Shown: positions 18,901 to 28,429 of the stretch, piece after piece
Numbering within the stretch: the first letter of the stretch is position 1
Layout of the letters: each line of letters opens with the position of its first letter
Assembly: GCF_014646335.1 (NCBI RefSeq)
Contig: NZ_BMNG01000004.1
Span: forward strand, 607,493 to 671,492
Reading direction: 5' to 3'
Length of the DNA: 64,000 nt
Source of the DNA: Streptomyces lasiicapitis
GTDB taxonomy: Bacteria; Actinomycetota; Actinomycetes; Streptomycetales; Streptomycetaceae
Notes under the pieces: model-generated
Database searches by the model: none
Seen by the model: only the letters and a program-made list of their open reading frames with translations
Told to the model about the DNA's origin: nothing
Translations under genes and position numbers: made by a program

Positions 18901-19589
18901 CCGCGCTGCTCGTCGGCGACCCCGAGTACGCGCCGGACCGGGGGCTCGCCCCACTGCCCGGGACGGCGACGGAGGTGACGGCGATCGGCCGGCTGCTCCA
19001 CGCCGAGCCGCTCCTCGGCCCCGCCGCGACCGGCGCCGCCGTGTCCGCAGCCGCGCCGGGCCGCGCCGTCCTCCACCTCGCCACCCACGGCGTGCTCGAC
19101 GAGCGCGGCCCCCACCGCAGCTACGTCGCCCTGGCCGGCCGGGACCGGCTGACCGTCGGCGACCTCACGGGCCTCGACCTCGCCGCCGACCTCGTCGTGC
19201 TCTCCGCCTGCCACACCGGCCGCGGCACCGCGACGGCCGGAGGTGACGTCGTCGGCCTGGTCCGGGCCGCCGTCGCCGCGGGCGCCCGCCACACCGTCGT
19301 GTCGCTGTGGCCCGTCGACGACGAGTCGGGGGCCGTACTCATGACGTACTTCTACGAGGCGCTGCGCGAGCCCGGAACGCCGGTCGCGGAGGCGCTCGCG
19401 GTGGCGCAGGGCCGGGTCCGCGCGCTGGGCGCCCAGGGGCGCGCGGCGGCGTACGAGGAACTGCGCGAGGCCACCGGGGGCCGCGCCGCCGCCATCGGCG
19501 CGCGGGACGGCCGCCCACCCGCCGACCTCGCCGACGACACCGGTCAACTCCCGTACCACTGGGCACCGTTCATCCACGTGGGGGCGTGA
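15981..19589 (+). CDS. TPR-CHAT cysteine protease-like protein
   Basis: A 1,202-aa protein. About 800 helical, Ala/Leu/Arg-rich residues form TPR-like repeats (for instance ALRCLRAARYLAARSVPSVE), followed by a C-terminal CHAT domain, a caspase-related protease fold. The domain shows RLYVVPHRALGLVPFAALPL, then the catalytic His1036 in HLATHG and Cys1077 in LSACHTGRG, then VVSLWPVDDESG and the closing HWAPFIHVG, all CHAT hallmarks. In other bacteria CHAT proteases cleave protein effectors when a TPR or other sensor is triggered. ATG 15981 follows GAGGGGG by 9 nt; a GTG at 15960 is an alternative. The next gene, a second caspase-fold protein, starts 92 bp later on the same strand. Catalytic dyad intact, so activity is expected. 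Confidence 0.85.
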   Translation: MDLPHGEPSRGPLPDGLSRDDLSHDVLDVLLAGALPPERSAGAAARPAAPLLAAARSLAAGEPRRALRLLERVDGPAPAADIAAALRTAAHTLDLNWSPGGGGAVLSDGDEELLSARPPEPSDPGARLVVFVATRLLPRIQNARSIAENSRISDDGWAAVQVLQDLERLGGELGGGAGGPQVRRLRAHVQFAVADVAGRAGRDEDVRTAVARCREGAEDDPWLLARMRLFEGDVALTPGSHPELLGLRLGPLGTMGQAGPQAPGPTATAPAPEPPPDPAAAEAHYAAADALYSRLSSPHGLAQVAVRRAHLARTRGDRAGRARELEWAETLAARARAGALKVTVTTHRLLDGLADGEDAYRRALTWMAKWSLREGSSSFVRGVVRLFLAYAAARQRDGQTLAALRCLRAARYLAARSVPSVEGELTDRAYLDLVDRLNFRQASAVLLAADTAHATAALARPGADEYTWVRAADLALSLDRAVEALADPDLKAVAEARLGELDAEAGRLAGAWRPAAEAVDAVRESLRRAPGQLLRHRGRRALEAGFTHNGRALLQQALDLAGDDVLLRISLLYDLERQDEAHALATALNAAGALHPDQAVSLFLRLGDPGTAREAQSLLDRIGWPTSTDRPWEDIARRAELAEAEGDHTKAIDLSEDAVARFERWSDLLVRDVLRTSMTDDVTVAAMYHIAARAYLCRAEEGGGGARRGGGGVGRGAGLGADPGADLARAFDLSDRCRGIAADMLTSLDELPPGPPLDAARRWLRAGSAWAAAYEGLVGAVTVNPARTPTSARLRHTVLAPEDELEAADAQVAVHAPQLLRSRTRSRRPRGTRLDAVRAALPDDALLLMYETFDDDLLIWAVEGRGDALHVRRTIHHRRLAGIVRRFHTACATGTPAGAVAAELSGWLLEPVADEVRRHRRLYVVPHRALGLVPFAALPLDDGPLGERRVISQLPSAALVTRPGGGRPPRLDASALLVGDPEYAPDRGLAPLPGTATEVTAIGRLLHAEPLLGPAATGAAVSAAAPGRAVLHLATHGVLDERGPHRSYVALAGRDRLTVGDLTGLDLAADLVVLSACHTGRGTATAGGDVVGLVRAAVAAGARHTVVSLWPVDDESGAVLMTYFYEALREPGTPVAEALAVAQGRVRALGAQGRAAAYEELREATGGRAAAIGARDGRPPADLADDTGQLPYHWAPFIHVGA

Positions 19590-19681
19590 AGCACCCGCGC
19601 GCGGAGCTGCGTTCCGCGGGGTGACCGGGGGAGGCGCGCGTGTCATCCTGGCCCGTACGGCGCGCGTCACCGGGGGGTGCG

Positions 19682-22321
19682 ATGCGTAAACGGGCCCTGC
19701 TCATCGGCAGCCAGACCGGCGGGTTGCGCGGCGTACACGCCGATGTCGCGCTCATGGCCGACACTCTCGGCGCCTTCGGCTTCGAGGTCACCCGCGCGAC
19801 CGCCGAGCGCGCCACGAGGCGCGGCATCATCGACGCGTACCGCACGCTCATCGACGCCACCCGCCCCGGTGACGCGGCCGTCGTGTACTACTCGGGCCAC
19901 GGCGGCATGGCGCGCCGCCCGAGGACTGCGCCCGAGAGCCCCGCGCGCATCCAGTACCTGTGCCCCACCGACATCGACGAGAGCGGTGAACGCACGGGAT
20001 TCCGTGGCCTGTTGGCGGATGAACTGAGCCTTCTCCAGTACGAGTTGAGCGCGCGTACCGCCAACGTCACGACCATCATCGACAGCTGTCATTCCGCCCG
20101 GATGGCGCGTTACGGGCGGGAGGTGCCCAAGGCGCGCGCGTGGGCGGACGAAGCCGAATGGGCGACCGTGCACGCGGCGTGGCAGGCCGCAGTGCGGGAC
20201 GCTCCTTCGCCCGCCGACCGGACCGGTGAGTCGAACCCGTCCGTCGTACGGCTCGTGGCCTGCGGGCCCGACGCCATCGCGTTCGAGATGCCCGGTCTGG
20301 AAGGCGGCCGTACGCACGGGCTGTTCACCGCGACCCTGGCCCGACTGCTGCGGCAGCCCGGCGCCGGGCACCTGACCTGGCGCGGCCTCATGGAGAGGGT
20401 GCGGCCCGCGGTCATGGACGCGATGCCGCTGCAGCGCCCCGAGGCCGAAGGCCCCGCGGACCGGCGACTGTTCGAGGAGACCGAGCAAGTGGTGACGGGC
20501 GTGCTGCCCGTGCTGGTCGAGCGGAATGTGGCGTGGCTGAGCGCCGCCGGGCCCTTCGGAATCGGCGTCGGCGACCAGTACGCGCTCGTCGCCCCGGGCG
20601 GCGATCCCGCCGAACCTCAGGCCACCGCAGTCGTCGACCAACTGCACGCGGGCGCGGCCCGGTTGCGCCTCGCGGACGGTTCCGCCGCCACGCTGCCTCC
20701 GGGGGTCGAGGCCCACCCCCTCCAGGTCGGCCTCGGCCGACGCCCCGTCGCGATCGTGCCGCAGGACCACCGCGACCGCGCCCGCGTGTCCGACGCCCTG
20801 GCCGCCGGAGCCCAACTGCGCATCGCCCGGCACGACGAACCCGCCCTCGCCACCGTCGCCCTCGAACCCCACGGACTCCGGCTTCGCGACGCCGGAGGCG
20901 AACCCCTGCGGGCCGCGACCGTCCCCCTCTCCGGAGCCTCGCTCGCCGCCCTCGCCCAGGACCTCCGCCGCCTCGCCCGCGCGGCCCACCTGCGTGCCCT
21001 GGAGTCCGGCTCCGGCGCCGAAGCGCTGCCCGACGACGTCGGGTTCAGTTATGCGCTGCTGCACGCGGACGGCTCCACCACCCCCCTGGCCGCGAGCGGA
21101 GAGCACCTGTTCAACGGCGACCAGGTGGTCGTACGCATCCACAATCACGGCCGCGACCACCGCTACGTCTCCGTCTTCGACATCGGCCTGCGCGGCGCCG
21201 TCGAACCGCTCACCACGACCGAGCCCTCCGGCATCGAGATCGAACCCGGCGGCCACTACGAGCTGTTCCGGCTCCCCGGCAGCCACCGCCTCGCCGGAGT
21301 CGAACTCTTCTGGCCCGACGACCTGCCCCGAGGCGCCCCACGCCCCGAGTCGTTCGTCGCCGTCGTCACCGACCGCCCCCAGGACCTCACCCGCCTCGCC
21401 CAGCGCGGCACCGCCCGCCGCACACCCGGCGGCTCCCCCCTCCAGCGTCTGGCCGACGACATCGTGACCGGCGTCCGCGACGCCCGCAGACCGGACTACG
21501 TGGAACCGGCCGTGCGCTACCGCGTGGCGCGCTGCGACTTCCACCTGCACCCCGGCCGCCGCCCGGGTCCGGAGCCCGCGTTCGCGGTGGACGAGCGGCC
21601 CGACCCGACGTTCCTGCTCGTGCCGCCGCATGCCGCTGGGCCGGTGCCGCGCCGCCTGGCCGTGCGGCTGCGCGAAGCGGTCGCGTACGACGGCGGGGTG
21701 CCGCGCCCCGCCGCCCTGCGCGTCGACTGCCTCGCCGTCACCCGTACCGAGGGCGCCGTCCCGTACCGCGCCACGACGCACCGCATCGCCGCTTCGAGTC
21801 CCGGAACACCGCTCCCGCCGGACGGCCTGCCCCTGTATTCGGGCCCGGTGCGGGGCGCCGTCGACCTGGCACTGTGGGTCTCGCGCGAGGAAGGCGAAGG
21901 CCCGGACCTGGAGCGGTTGTTGGCCGCCGCGGCGGAACGGGCCGACGAGGCCGACCGTACGTACGGAATCGACCGGACGTATAGAAATGACCGGCTGCAC
22001 GGGGCCGACAAGGCGCTCGGCGTGGAGATCCACGAAGCCGTGGCGCTGCTCACCACGCCCGCCGGTGCTGGTGCCGGTGCCGTGGACGCGGTCGCGGCCC
22101 TCGTCCGTGCCGCCGCCGCGCTCCTGGACCGCGCCGGTGCGAGCACCGGCGCGTACCGCACCACGCTGCTGCCGTACGAGCGGTACGCGGTGGGCGACGG
22201 CGCCGCCCGGCACCCGGCCGACGGGCTGCTGCGGGCCGGGGAGCTGTCGTTCGCGTACGAAGTCGTCGACACCGGCCGGGCCGGGGGCGGCGCGGACGGG
22301 GAGCAGCGGAGGCAGCCATGA
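19682..22321 (+). CDS. Caspase-like (peptidase C14) protein with long C-terminal region
   Basis: An 879-aa protein. The N-terminal 250 residues are a caspase/metacaspase p20-like domain: KRALLIGSQTGGLRGVHAD, the catalytic His73 in VVYYSGHGG and Cys136 in IIDSCHSARM. The following 600 residues are not a named family. They contain beta-rich segments typical of caspase-associated C-terminal regions (FNGDQVVVRIHNHGRDHRYV, EIEPGGHYELFRLPGSHRLA) that resemble the DUF4384-type domain often fused to bacterial caspases. A last 150-residue part is helical. It starts with ATG after GGGGGG; the TGA overlaps the ATG of the VWA gene (ATGA). The intact dyad suggests an active protease, probably cleaving after a basic residue like other metacaspases, which is inference. 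Confidence 0.85.
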   Translation: MRKRALLIGSQTGGLRGVHADVALMADTLGAFGFEVTRATAERATRRGIIDAYRTLIDATRPGDAAVVYYSGHGGMARRPRTAPESPARIQYLCPTDIDESGERTGFRGLLADELSLLQYELSARTANVTTIIDSCHSARMARYGREVPKARAWADEAEWATVHAAWQAAVRDAPSPADRTGESNPSVVRLVACGPDAIAFEMPGLEGGRTHGLFTATLARLLRQPGAGHLTWRGLMERVRPAVMDAMPLQRPEAEGPADRRLFEETEQVVTGVLPVLVERNVAWLSAAGPFGIGVGDQYALVAPGGDPAEPQATAVVDQLHAGAARLRLADGSAATLPPGVEAHPLQVGLGRRPVAIVPQDHRDRARVSDALAAGAQLRIARHDEPALATVALEPHGLRLRDAGGEPLRAATVPLSGASLAALAQDLRRLARAAHLRALESGSGAEALPDDVGFSYALLHADGSTTPLAASGEHLFNGDQVVVRIHNHGRDHRYVSVFDIGLRGAVEPLTTTEPSGIEIEPGGHYELFRLPGSHRLAGVELFWPDDLPRGAPRPESFVAVVTDRPQDLTRLAQRGTARRTPGGSPLQRLADDIVTGVRDARRPDYVEPAVRYRVARCDFHLHPGRRPGPEPAFAVDERPDPTFLLVPPHAAGPVPRRLAVRLREAVAYDGGVPRPAALRVDCLAVTRTEGAVPYRATTHRIAASSPGTPLPPDGLPLYSGPVRGAVDLALWVSREEGEGPDLERLLAAAAERADEADRTYGIDRTYRNDRLHGADKALGVEIHEAVALLTTPAGAGAGAVDAVAALVRAAAALLDRAGASTGAYRTTLLPYERYAVGDGAARHPADGLLRAGELSFAYEVVDTGRAGGGADGEQRRQP

Positions 22322-23163
22322 CGTACCAGCAGCGGATCGACCGGCGGCGGCCCGGGTGCTTCCTGTTCCTGGTCGACCAGTCGGGCACCATGTACGAGCC
22401 GATCGGCGGGAGCGCGCAGGTCCGCAAGGGACAGGCGCTCAGCGACACCGTCAACGACGTGCTGTACGCCGTGCTCATCGAGTGCACCAAGGACGTGCGC
22501 GAGGAGGAGCCCCGGCACTACTTCGACATCGGCGTCATCGGCTACGGCGGCCCCGACATGGTGGTGCCCCTCGTCGGCGGTGGTCGCGACCTACTGGTTC
22601 CCAGCGCCCAACTCCCGCGCCACGCAAGGGTGGAGACCCGGGAGAAGCTCCAGTGGGACGGCGCGGGCTACCGCTCGGTGAGCCGCCGCACCATGGTGTG
22701 GCTGGACCCGGTGTGGCAGGGGTCGACGCCGATGTGCGGTGCGCTGCAGCACGCCCACCGGGTGCTGAAACGCTGGGTGTCACGGCACCGCGACTCCTTC
22801 CCGCCGATCGTGCTGCACGTCACCGACGGCATGGCCACCGACGGCGACCCGCGCCGCCCCGCGGCCCGGCTGCGCAAACTCCGCACCGCCGACGGGAACT
22901 TGCTGCTGTTCAACCTGCACCTGTCGGCGCGCGGCGAGGATGCCGTGTACTTCCCGGCCGAGACGGCGAAGAGCACCGACCCCGCGACCGCGCTGCTGTA
23001 CGAGATGTCCAGCGAACTGCCCGCCAATCTGGTCGAGGAGGCGGGTTACGCGGGCCGGATCGCCCCCGGTGCCCGCGGCTTCGTCTACAACGCGGACGTG
23101 CCCGAGCTGGTCGACTTCATGCGGATCGGCACGGCAACGACGAGCCGGGTACGGGCCGGGTGA
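22318..23163 (+). CDS. VWA-domain protein, TerY-like
   Basis: A 281-aa protein consisting almost only of a von Willebrand factor A domain. The MIDAS metal site is complete: Asp20-Gln-Ser22-Gly-Thr24 in FLVDQSGTM, a Thr in QGSTPMCGAL, and Asp in HVTDGMATDGD. Size and motifs resemble TerY, the VWA member of TerY-P triads (VWA, PP2C phosphatase, protein kinase) described for tellurite-type stress loci. The next two genes encode precisely a PP2C and a kinase. The start ATG overlaps the caspase stop and is preceded by GGAGG; its own stop overlaps the PP2C GTG. It is probably a metal-dependent adaptor that presents substrates, perhaps the caspase, to the kinase and phosphatase. Confidence 0.85.
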   Translation: MTYQQRIDRRRPGCFLFLVDQSGTMYEPIGGSAQVRKGQALSDTVNDVLYAVLIECTKDVREEEPRHYFDIGVIGYGGPDMVVPLVGGGRDLLVPSAQLPRHARVETREKLQWDGAGYRSVSRRTMVWLDPVWQGSTPMCGALQHAHRVLKRWVSRHRDSFPPIVLHVTDGMATDGDPRRPAARLRKLRTADGNLLLFNLHLSARGEDAVYFPAETAKSTDPATALLYEMSSELPANLVEEAGYAGRIAPGARGFVYNADVPELVDFMRIGTATTSRVRAG

Positions 23164-23972
23164 CTGCTGACGGACCGCCCCCGCCCCCGCCCCCGCCCCC
23201 GCCCCCGCCTCCGGCGCTCGGCAGGCGCCTGGTGCTGACGGCTTCGGTCCTGTCCGTGCCGAAGTCGGCCGGTGAGCCGAGCGAGGACGCCGCTGCCCTC
23301 GATCTGGCGCGGGGGCGCATCGCGGTCTGTGACGGCGCGTCACGCGCGCTCGCGTCCGGGCCGTGGGCGCGGTGTCTGGCGGACCGCTTCGTGGCTGCTC
23401 CGCCCGACGACTTCGGTGAGGAGGCGCTCGCGTGCTGGGTGCGCGCTGCCGCGGAGGAGTGGTCCGCGGGCATACGGCTGCCCGCGGAGGCGCCGCCGTA
23501 CCTGTCGGACGCGGTGGCGCGGGGCAGCTTCGCGACGCTGCTCGGTGTCGTGGTGGAGGCCGCACCACCTGGCGCCGGGAGCGTGTGGTGGCGGGCCGTG
23601 GCCGTGGGCGACACGTGCCTGGTGGCCCTGCGGGCGGGCGCTGTCGTCCGGTCCTTTCCACTGGACGGACCGGAACAGTTCACGTCCGCTCCTGCCCTGG
23701 TGCCGACGTCGGCGGGGGCGCTGCCGGGTGCCTTGAGCACTGCTGATGTGACGTCCGGGGCGTGCGGCGTGGGTGATGTGCTCCTTGTGATGACGGACGC
23801 GCTGGCCCGCTGGGCACTTGGGCGGGCCGCGCGTGGGGGTGAGGTGTGGCGATTCCTTACGGAGGTGGCGCCGGGGGATTTTGAGGGGGAGGTGCGTTTG
23901 CTTTGGCGGCGGGGGGAGTTGGAGGTGGATGATGTGACGTTGGTGCGGTGTGGGGTTGTGGTGGGGGTGTAG
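23160..23972 (+). CDS. PP2C-family Ser/Thr phosphatase with poly-Pro N-terminus
   Basis: A 270-aa PP2C-type phosphatase. Metal ligands are readable: Glu-Asp in EPSEDAAALD, Asp in IAVCDGASRAL, Asp in LLVMTDALARW and Asp in EVDDVTLVRC (the usual Asn after the last Asp is replaced by Asp). RGSFATLLGVVVE and AVAVGDTCLVALR give the core strands. Residues 6-18 are thirteen consecutive prolines encoded by a CCGCCC hexanucleotide repeat. The GTG start overlaps the VWA stop and has only weak purine spacing, so translation probably depends on coupling. It would reverse phosphorylation by the kinase next door. The last 20 codons are unusually T/G-rich. Confidence 0.8.
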   Translation: MTADGPPPPPPPPPPPPPALGRRLVLTASVLSVPKSAGEPSEDAAALDLARGRIAVCDGASRALASGPWARCLADRFVAAPPDDFGEEALACWVRAAAEEWSAGIRLPAEAPPYLSDAVARGSFATLLGVVVEAAPPGAGSVWWRAVAVGDTCLVALRAGAVVRSFPLDGPEQFTSAPALVPTSAGALPGALSTADVTSGACGVGDVLLVMTDALARWALGRAARGGEVWRFLTEVAPGDFEGEVRLLWRRGELEVDDVTLVRCGVVVGV

Positions 23973-24105
23973 TGGGGGCAGGAGGCGGGGCGAGAGCGAC
24001 GGGGTATCGGCACGGGCACGGCACACAGCGCCCAAGTGCTCGAAGCACTGGGACGAGTCCGTCACCGGGGTTCTGACCGCCAGGGTCCAGCGCGGGCGGC
24101 CCGGC

Positions 24106-24117
24106 TATATTCCATGC
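24106..24117 (+). promoter_or_regulatory. Candidate promoter of a leaderless kinase mRNA
   Basis: TATATT at 24106-24111 is a good -10 box and stands out in very GC-rich DNA. Six bases later is the GTG of the kinase gene, and no purine-rich ribosome-binding site is present. This fits a leaderless transcript beginning at the GTG. No convincing -35 box is seen. Basis: spacing only. Confidence 0.45.
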
Positions 24118-25512
<1,395 letters not shown>

Positions 25513-25529
25513 CCGCCGGCCCAGCGCTG

Positions 25530-25735
25530 AAGGAGACCGGTCGGTCAGCGGGCGGTCGGGGGCGTTGCCGTGCAGGGGATCGAGCGGTTGGCCGTTGCCG
25601 TTGGCGTTGCCCTCGCCTCCGACGACGAGACAGGCCGTCGCACCGGCCCCCAGGGAGAGTTCCGGAAGCCGGGCCAGTGCCGCCGCCTCGGGCGGAAGTC
25701 CGGCCAGTTCGGGGAGTGCGGCGCCCTGCCCCAGG
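25530..25735 (-). pseudogene. Coding-like remnant, no start or family
   Basis: One minus-strand frame keeps strong third-position G/C and a protein-like pattern (ALPELAGLPPEAAALARLPE, then ATACLVVGGEGN) but has no start codon or clear family. Neighbouring frames do not continue it. I read it as a decayed gene fragment between the protease-kinase series and the serine hydrolase. Confidence 0.3.
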
Positions 25736-25745
25736 ACTGGCGGAC

Positions 25746-25965
25746 GCCGGGGCCGGAGACGAGAGCCTGAGCTTCACGAGTGAGCGGTTCGCGCATGTCG
25801 TGTTCCGCGTGGGCGGCATAGAAGCGCAAGTCCACACGCCGAAGGAGGGCGCGAGCCCGTCGGCGGAGGCGTGGGCGGACGTGCTGGAGCGGCGGATCCG
25901 CTCGGTGATGACGGGCGAACAGCCGACAGCGCGGATCACGCAGGGCCAGGACCTGTCCGGGCGAT
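25746..25965 (+). pseudogene. Coding-like remnant of an exported-type domain
   Basis: A plus-strand frame with strong third-position G/C reads SLSFTSERFAHVVFRVGGIE and then AWADVLERRIRSVM. It has no plausible start and its downstream reading loses coding character before 26060. It could be the tail of a lipoprotein or of a second kinase's external domain. Unrecognised. Confidence 0.3.
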
Positions 25966-26060
25966 CATGCGACTGTCTCGTAGGGGCCGTTGCTCTGGTC
26001 GCTACGGCGTGGGCGACCACTCCAATGTTCAACTCTGAGGCCTGCGTTCGGCGTCATCCT

Positions 26061-26089
26061 CCCCAAGGGGCAGGCACTGCCCCTTGGGG
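26061..26089 (+). promoter_or_regulatory. Perfect 13-bp hairpin touching the ribosome-binding site
   Basis: CCCCAAGGGGCAG (26061-26073), a 3-nt GCA loop and its exact complement (26077-26089) form a stable hairpin. It ends 3 nt before the AGGAGG (26093-26098) that serves the ATG at 26108. It could be a translational control hairpin, an operator, or a terminator for upstream transcription; there is no T tract. Confidence 0.6.
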
Positions 26090-26107
26090 ATCAGGAGGCA
26101 CACGGAC

Positions 26108-27322
26108 ATGAAGCAGCGCGTTGCATGCACTGTCTCACTCACTCTGGCAATGGCGATTGCCGCTGGAGCGGCAGCACTCGCCCCGTCCGCGCACGCGGCG
26201 CGGTCAGAGCACGGTGGCCACGAGGCCACCCGGACCGCACTGCGTGATCTCGTCGAGAAGGGCGGACTTCCCGGAGTGGCCGCCAAGGTCCGGGATCGTA
26301 ACGGCAGTTGGTTCGCGGCGTCCGGTCATGCGGACACCAGCACGGGCCGTGAGCGTTCCCCCGGCGATCACTTCCGTGGGGCCAGCATCACCAAGACGTT
26401 CGTCGCGACCGTCGTGCTCCAACTGGAGGCGGAAGGGAGACTGAGCCTGGACGACACGGTCGAGACGTGGCTGCCCGGCTTGGTGCAGGGCAACGGCTAC
26501 GACGGGAGCAGGATCACTCTGCGTCAGCTCCTCAACCACACCAGCGGCATCGCCGACTACACCTCGGATCCCGCGTTCATACACAATGCCGCCGGTCCTG
26601 GCTTCCCGGAGCACCGGTACGACACCCATGCGCCCGAGGAACTCGTGGCGACAGCGCTGAAGTACCCACCCATGCCCGATCCGGAGCAAGCGCCGCTGTA
26701 CTCGAACACCAATTTCGTGGTCGCCGGGATGGTCATCGAGAAGGTGACGGGCCATTCGTACGGGCAGGAGGTCGAACGCCGCATCATCAAGCCGCTGAAG
26801 CTGACCGGGACATCGTTCCCCGGCACGGCACCACAGTTGCCGAACCCGCACCCCGTCGGCTACTCCCGGCTCCACCAGGATGAGCCCGACGCCAAGATCC
26901 ATGACGCCACCGAACAGAACATGACATGGCTGGGCGCGGCCGGCGACGTCATCTCCACCAGCGGCGACCTCAATCGCTTCCAACAAGCCCTGGTGAGCGG
27001 GCAGTTACTGCCCCCGAAGCAGATGAAGGAGATGCTCGATGAAGTCCCGGCGGGGGACGGGCTGGGGTATGGGCTCGGTGTCGAGTTCGGGCAGCTGTCC
27101 TGCGGAGTGAAGGTGGTGGGTAAGACCGGCCGTGCGAACGGCTCCCTGTCCGGGATGTTCGGCACGCTGGACGGGAAGCACCAGCTGACCTTCAACGTCA
27201 ACGGTGACTGGTTGCAGGATGGACGGCTCTACGTGAATGTCATCGAAGCGGAGTTCTGCGGCAGGGTCCCGTCCCCGACCGACAAGCCGTCTCCCTTGCC
27301 GGAGCTGGTTCGACTTCGGTAG
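26108..27322 (+). CDS. Secreted serine hydrolase, class C beta-lactamase / DD-peptidase family
   Basis: A 404-aa exported protein with a signal peptide (ACTVSLTLAMAIAAGAAALA, cleavage near AHA-AR). The penicillin-binding fold motifs are present: Ser-x-x-Lys in RGASITKTFVA, Tyr-x-Asn in YSNTNFVVAG and Lys-Thr-Gly in VVGKTGRANG. The closest type is Streptomyces R61-like D-alanyl-D-alanine carboxypeptidase or esterase EstB. It acts on cell-wall stem peptides or beta-lactam-like esters outside the cell. An in-frame TTA codon (27005-27007, in SGQLLPP) makes it a likely target of bldA control. ATG 26108 has a textbook AGGAGG. Base composition is a little lower in GC than its neighbours, hinting at separate acquisition. 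Confidence 0.9.
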   Translation: MKQRVACTVSLTLAMAIAAGAAALAPSAHAARSEHGGHEATRTALRDLVEKGGLPGVAAKVRDRNGSWFAASGHADTSTGRERSPGDHFRGASITKTFVATVVLQLEAEGRLSLDDTVETWLPGLVQGNGYDGSRITLRQLLNHTSGIADYTSDPAFIHNAAGPGFPEHRYDTHAPEELVATALKYPPMPDPEQAPLYSNTNFVVAGMVIEKVTGHSYGQEVERRIIKPLKLTGTSFPGTAPQLPNPHPVGYSRLHQDEPDAKIHDATEQNMTWLGAAGDVISTSGDLNRFQQALVSGQLLPPKQMKEMLDEVPAGDGLGYGLGVEFGQLSCGVKVVGKTGRANGSLSGMFGTLDGKHQLTFNVNGDWLQDGRLYVNVIEAEFCGRVPSPTDKPSPLPELVRLR

Positions 27323-27333
27323 TGGCGGTTCAC

Positions 27334-27432
27334 TTAGTCGGCCATCCGCGCCAGGTGCGGCCCTGGGAAGTGGTCCAGGCCGAGGCCGTGTTTGAGTTCG
27401 CGACAGTCGAGTTCGATGCGGAGAACCAGCTC
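27334..27432 (-). pseudogene. C-terminal scrap of an IS701-type transposase
   Basis: Read on the minus strand, about 32 codons ending TAA encode RIELDCRELKHGLGLDHFPG, then PHLARMAD. The ELKHGLGLDHFEG pattern with a short tail is typical of IS701-family transposase C-termini. Nothing upstream continues the frame, because it runs straight into the end of the kinase-like gene. It marks an old insertion between the two arms of the protease/Hsp70 locus. Confidence 0.5.
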
Positions 27433-28357
27433 AGGTGGGACTGGGGCCGGCCTCGGTGACCAGTTGTTCCGGATCGCCCGACTGTCCAGGCGCCCGTGCG
27501 CAGTCGGCGGACAGGCGGCGGGACATTGTTGCGACGCGCGGGTCGGGGGAGGCGCCCAGGCGTTCCCAGAGGGGGGTGCGGCCGGGTTGGGCGAAGTCGG
27601 TCTCGCGGAAGATCAGGTTTTCCTGGGTGTGCAGTTCCCACAGGCCCGGGTCCGCCGCGACGGCCAGCGCGGACAGGAAGATCACGGAGGCCGGGAAGGC
27701 GTCGAGGCGTACGCCCTGCAGGTCCGCGGCTTCCCGTGGGTGTCGGTAGTCCGGGTGCCCGGCGTCGGCTCGCGGCCACTCCTGGCCGTCCGGTACCCAG
27801 ACCCCGTCGAGATCGACCAGTTGGAGCCGGAGTTCGTCGTCGACCAGGACGTTGCCGTGCTGGAGGTCGCCGTGGCCGAGGCCTGCCTGGGCCAACTGGC
27901 GAAGGACCACACGCCAGTTGGCGGCGAGGTGGCGCAAGGCTCGGGGTTCGTCGAGGTGGCGGGCGAGGGCCAGGTCCAGAGTGTCCCCGGGTACCCACGG
28001 CATCAGCACCACCGGCCACCACGCGCCGCCCACGAGGATGCCGCGCTCCAGCCAGGTCGCCGGGGTCAGGGCGGCGCAGGGGCGGGTTTCGACGTAGCGG
28101 CTCAGCGAGTCGTAGCGGCGTGCGCCTGCCACGGGTTCGCGGGTCATGCAACGTACCGCGCACGGGCCCCGGTCCCCGAGCAGCCGGAAGACTACGGCGT
28201 TCCGGCCCGAGCTGGTGCGGGGCATGCCCAGCCGGTTGAGGTCGAGCACGCCTCGGGCCAGGCCCGGGTCGGCGAAGGCCGTGGCCGGATCTTGCACCGC
28301 TTCGGCGTACTCGGGCTTGGACGGCCAGCGTGGGCCGTGCGCGGCGCTCTCGGTCAT
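27431..28357 (-). CDS. Protein-kinase-like protein of the Hsp70 module
   Basis: A 308-aa protein with protein-kinase-like catalytic features: the loop GHGDLQHGNVLVDD (Asp base and Asn) and the metal Asp in LQLVDLDGVWVPDG. The N-lobe is short (SSGRNAVVFRLLGDRGPCAV with RCMTRE replacing a clear Val-Ala-x-Lys), and the HGDLQHGN form is nearer to APH/UbiB-like kinases than to Hanks kinases. It may phosphorylate a protein partner or a small molecule. ATG 28357 follows GGGGGA. It is the last gene of the minus-strand set dynamin, Hsp70, scaffold, kinase, 72 bp after the scaffold gene. Its stop lies at a transposase scar, so the extreme C-terminus may have been altered. Confidence 0.7.
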   Translation of the reverse strand: MTESAAHGPRWPSKPEYAEAVQDPATAFADPGLARGVLDLNRLGMPRTSSGRNAVVFRLLGDRGPCAVRCMTREPVAGARRYDSLSRYVETRPCAALTPATWLERGILVGGAWWPVVLMPWVPGDTLDLALARHLDEPRALRHLAANWRVVLRQLAQAGLGHGDLQHGNVLVDDELRLQLVDLDGVWVPDGQEWPRADAGHPDYRHPREAADLQGVRLDAFPASVIFLSALAVAADPGLWELHTQENLIFRETDFAQPGRTPLWERLGASPDPRVATMSRRLSADCARAPGQSGDPEQLVTEAGPSPT

Positions 28358-28429
28358 GGCGGGCGGTCCCCCTTCCCGTGTTTGTCGCCCGTTCCTGTTC
28401 TTGGGTCGGGCTGGTGCCCTGCCGGGCGC

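Noticed and set aside
17694..22213. Long minus-strand open frames opposite the CHAT and caspase genes
   Set aside because: No start sites, no motifs; antisense of strongly supported genes with catalytic residues.
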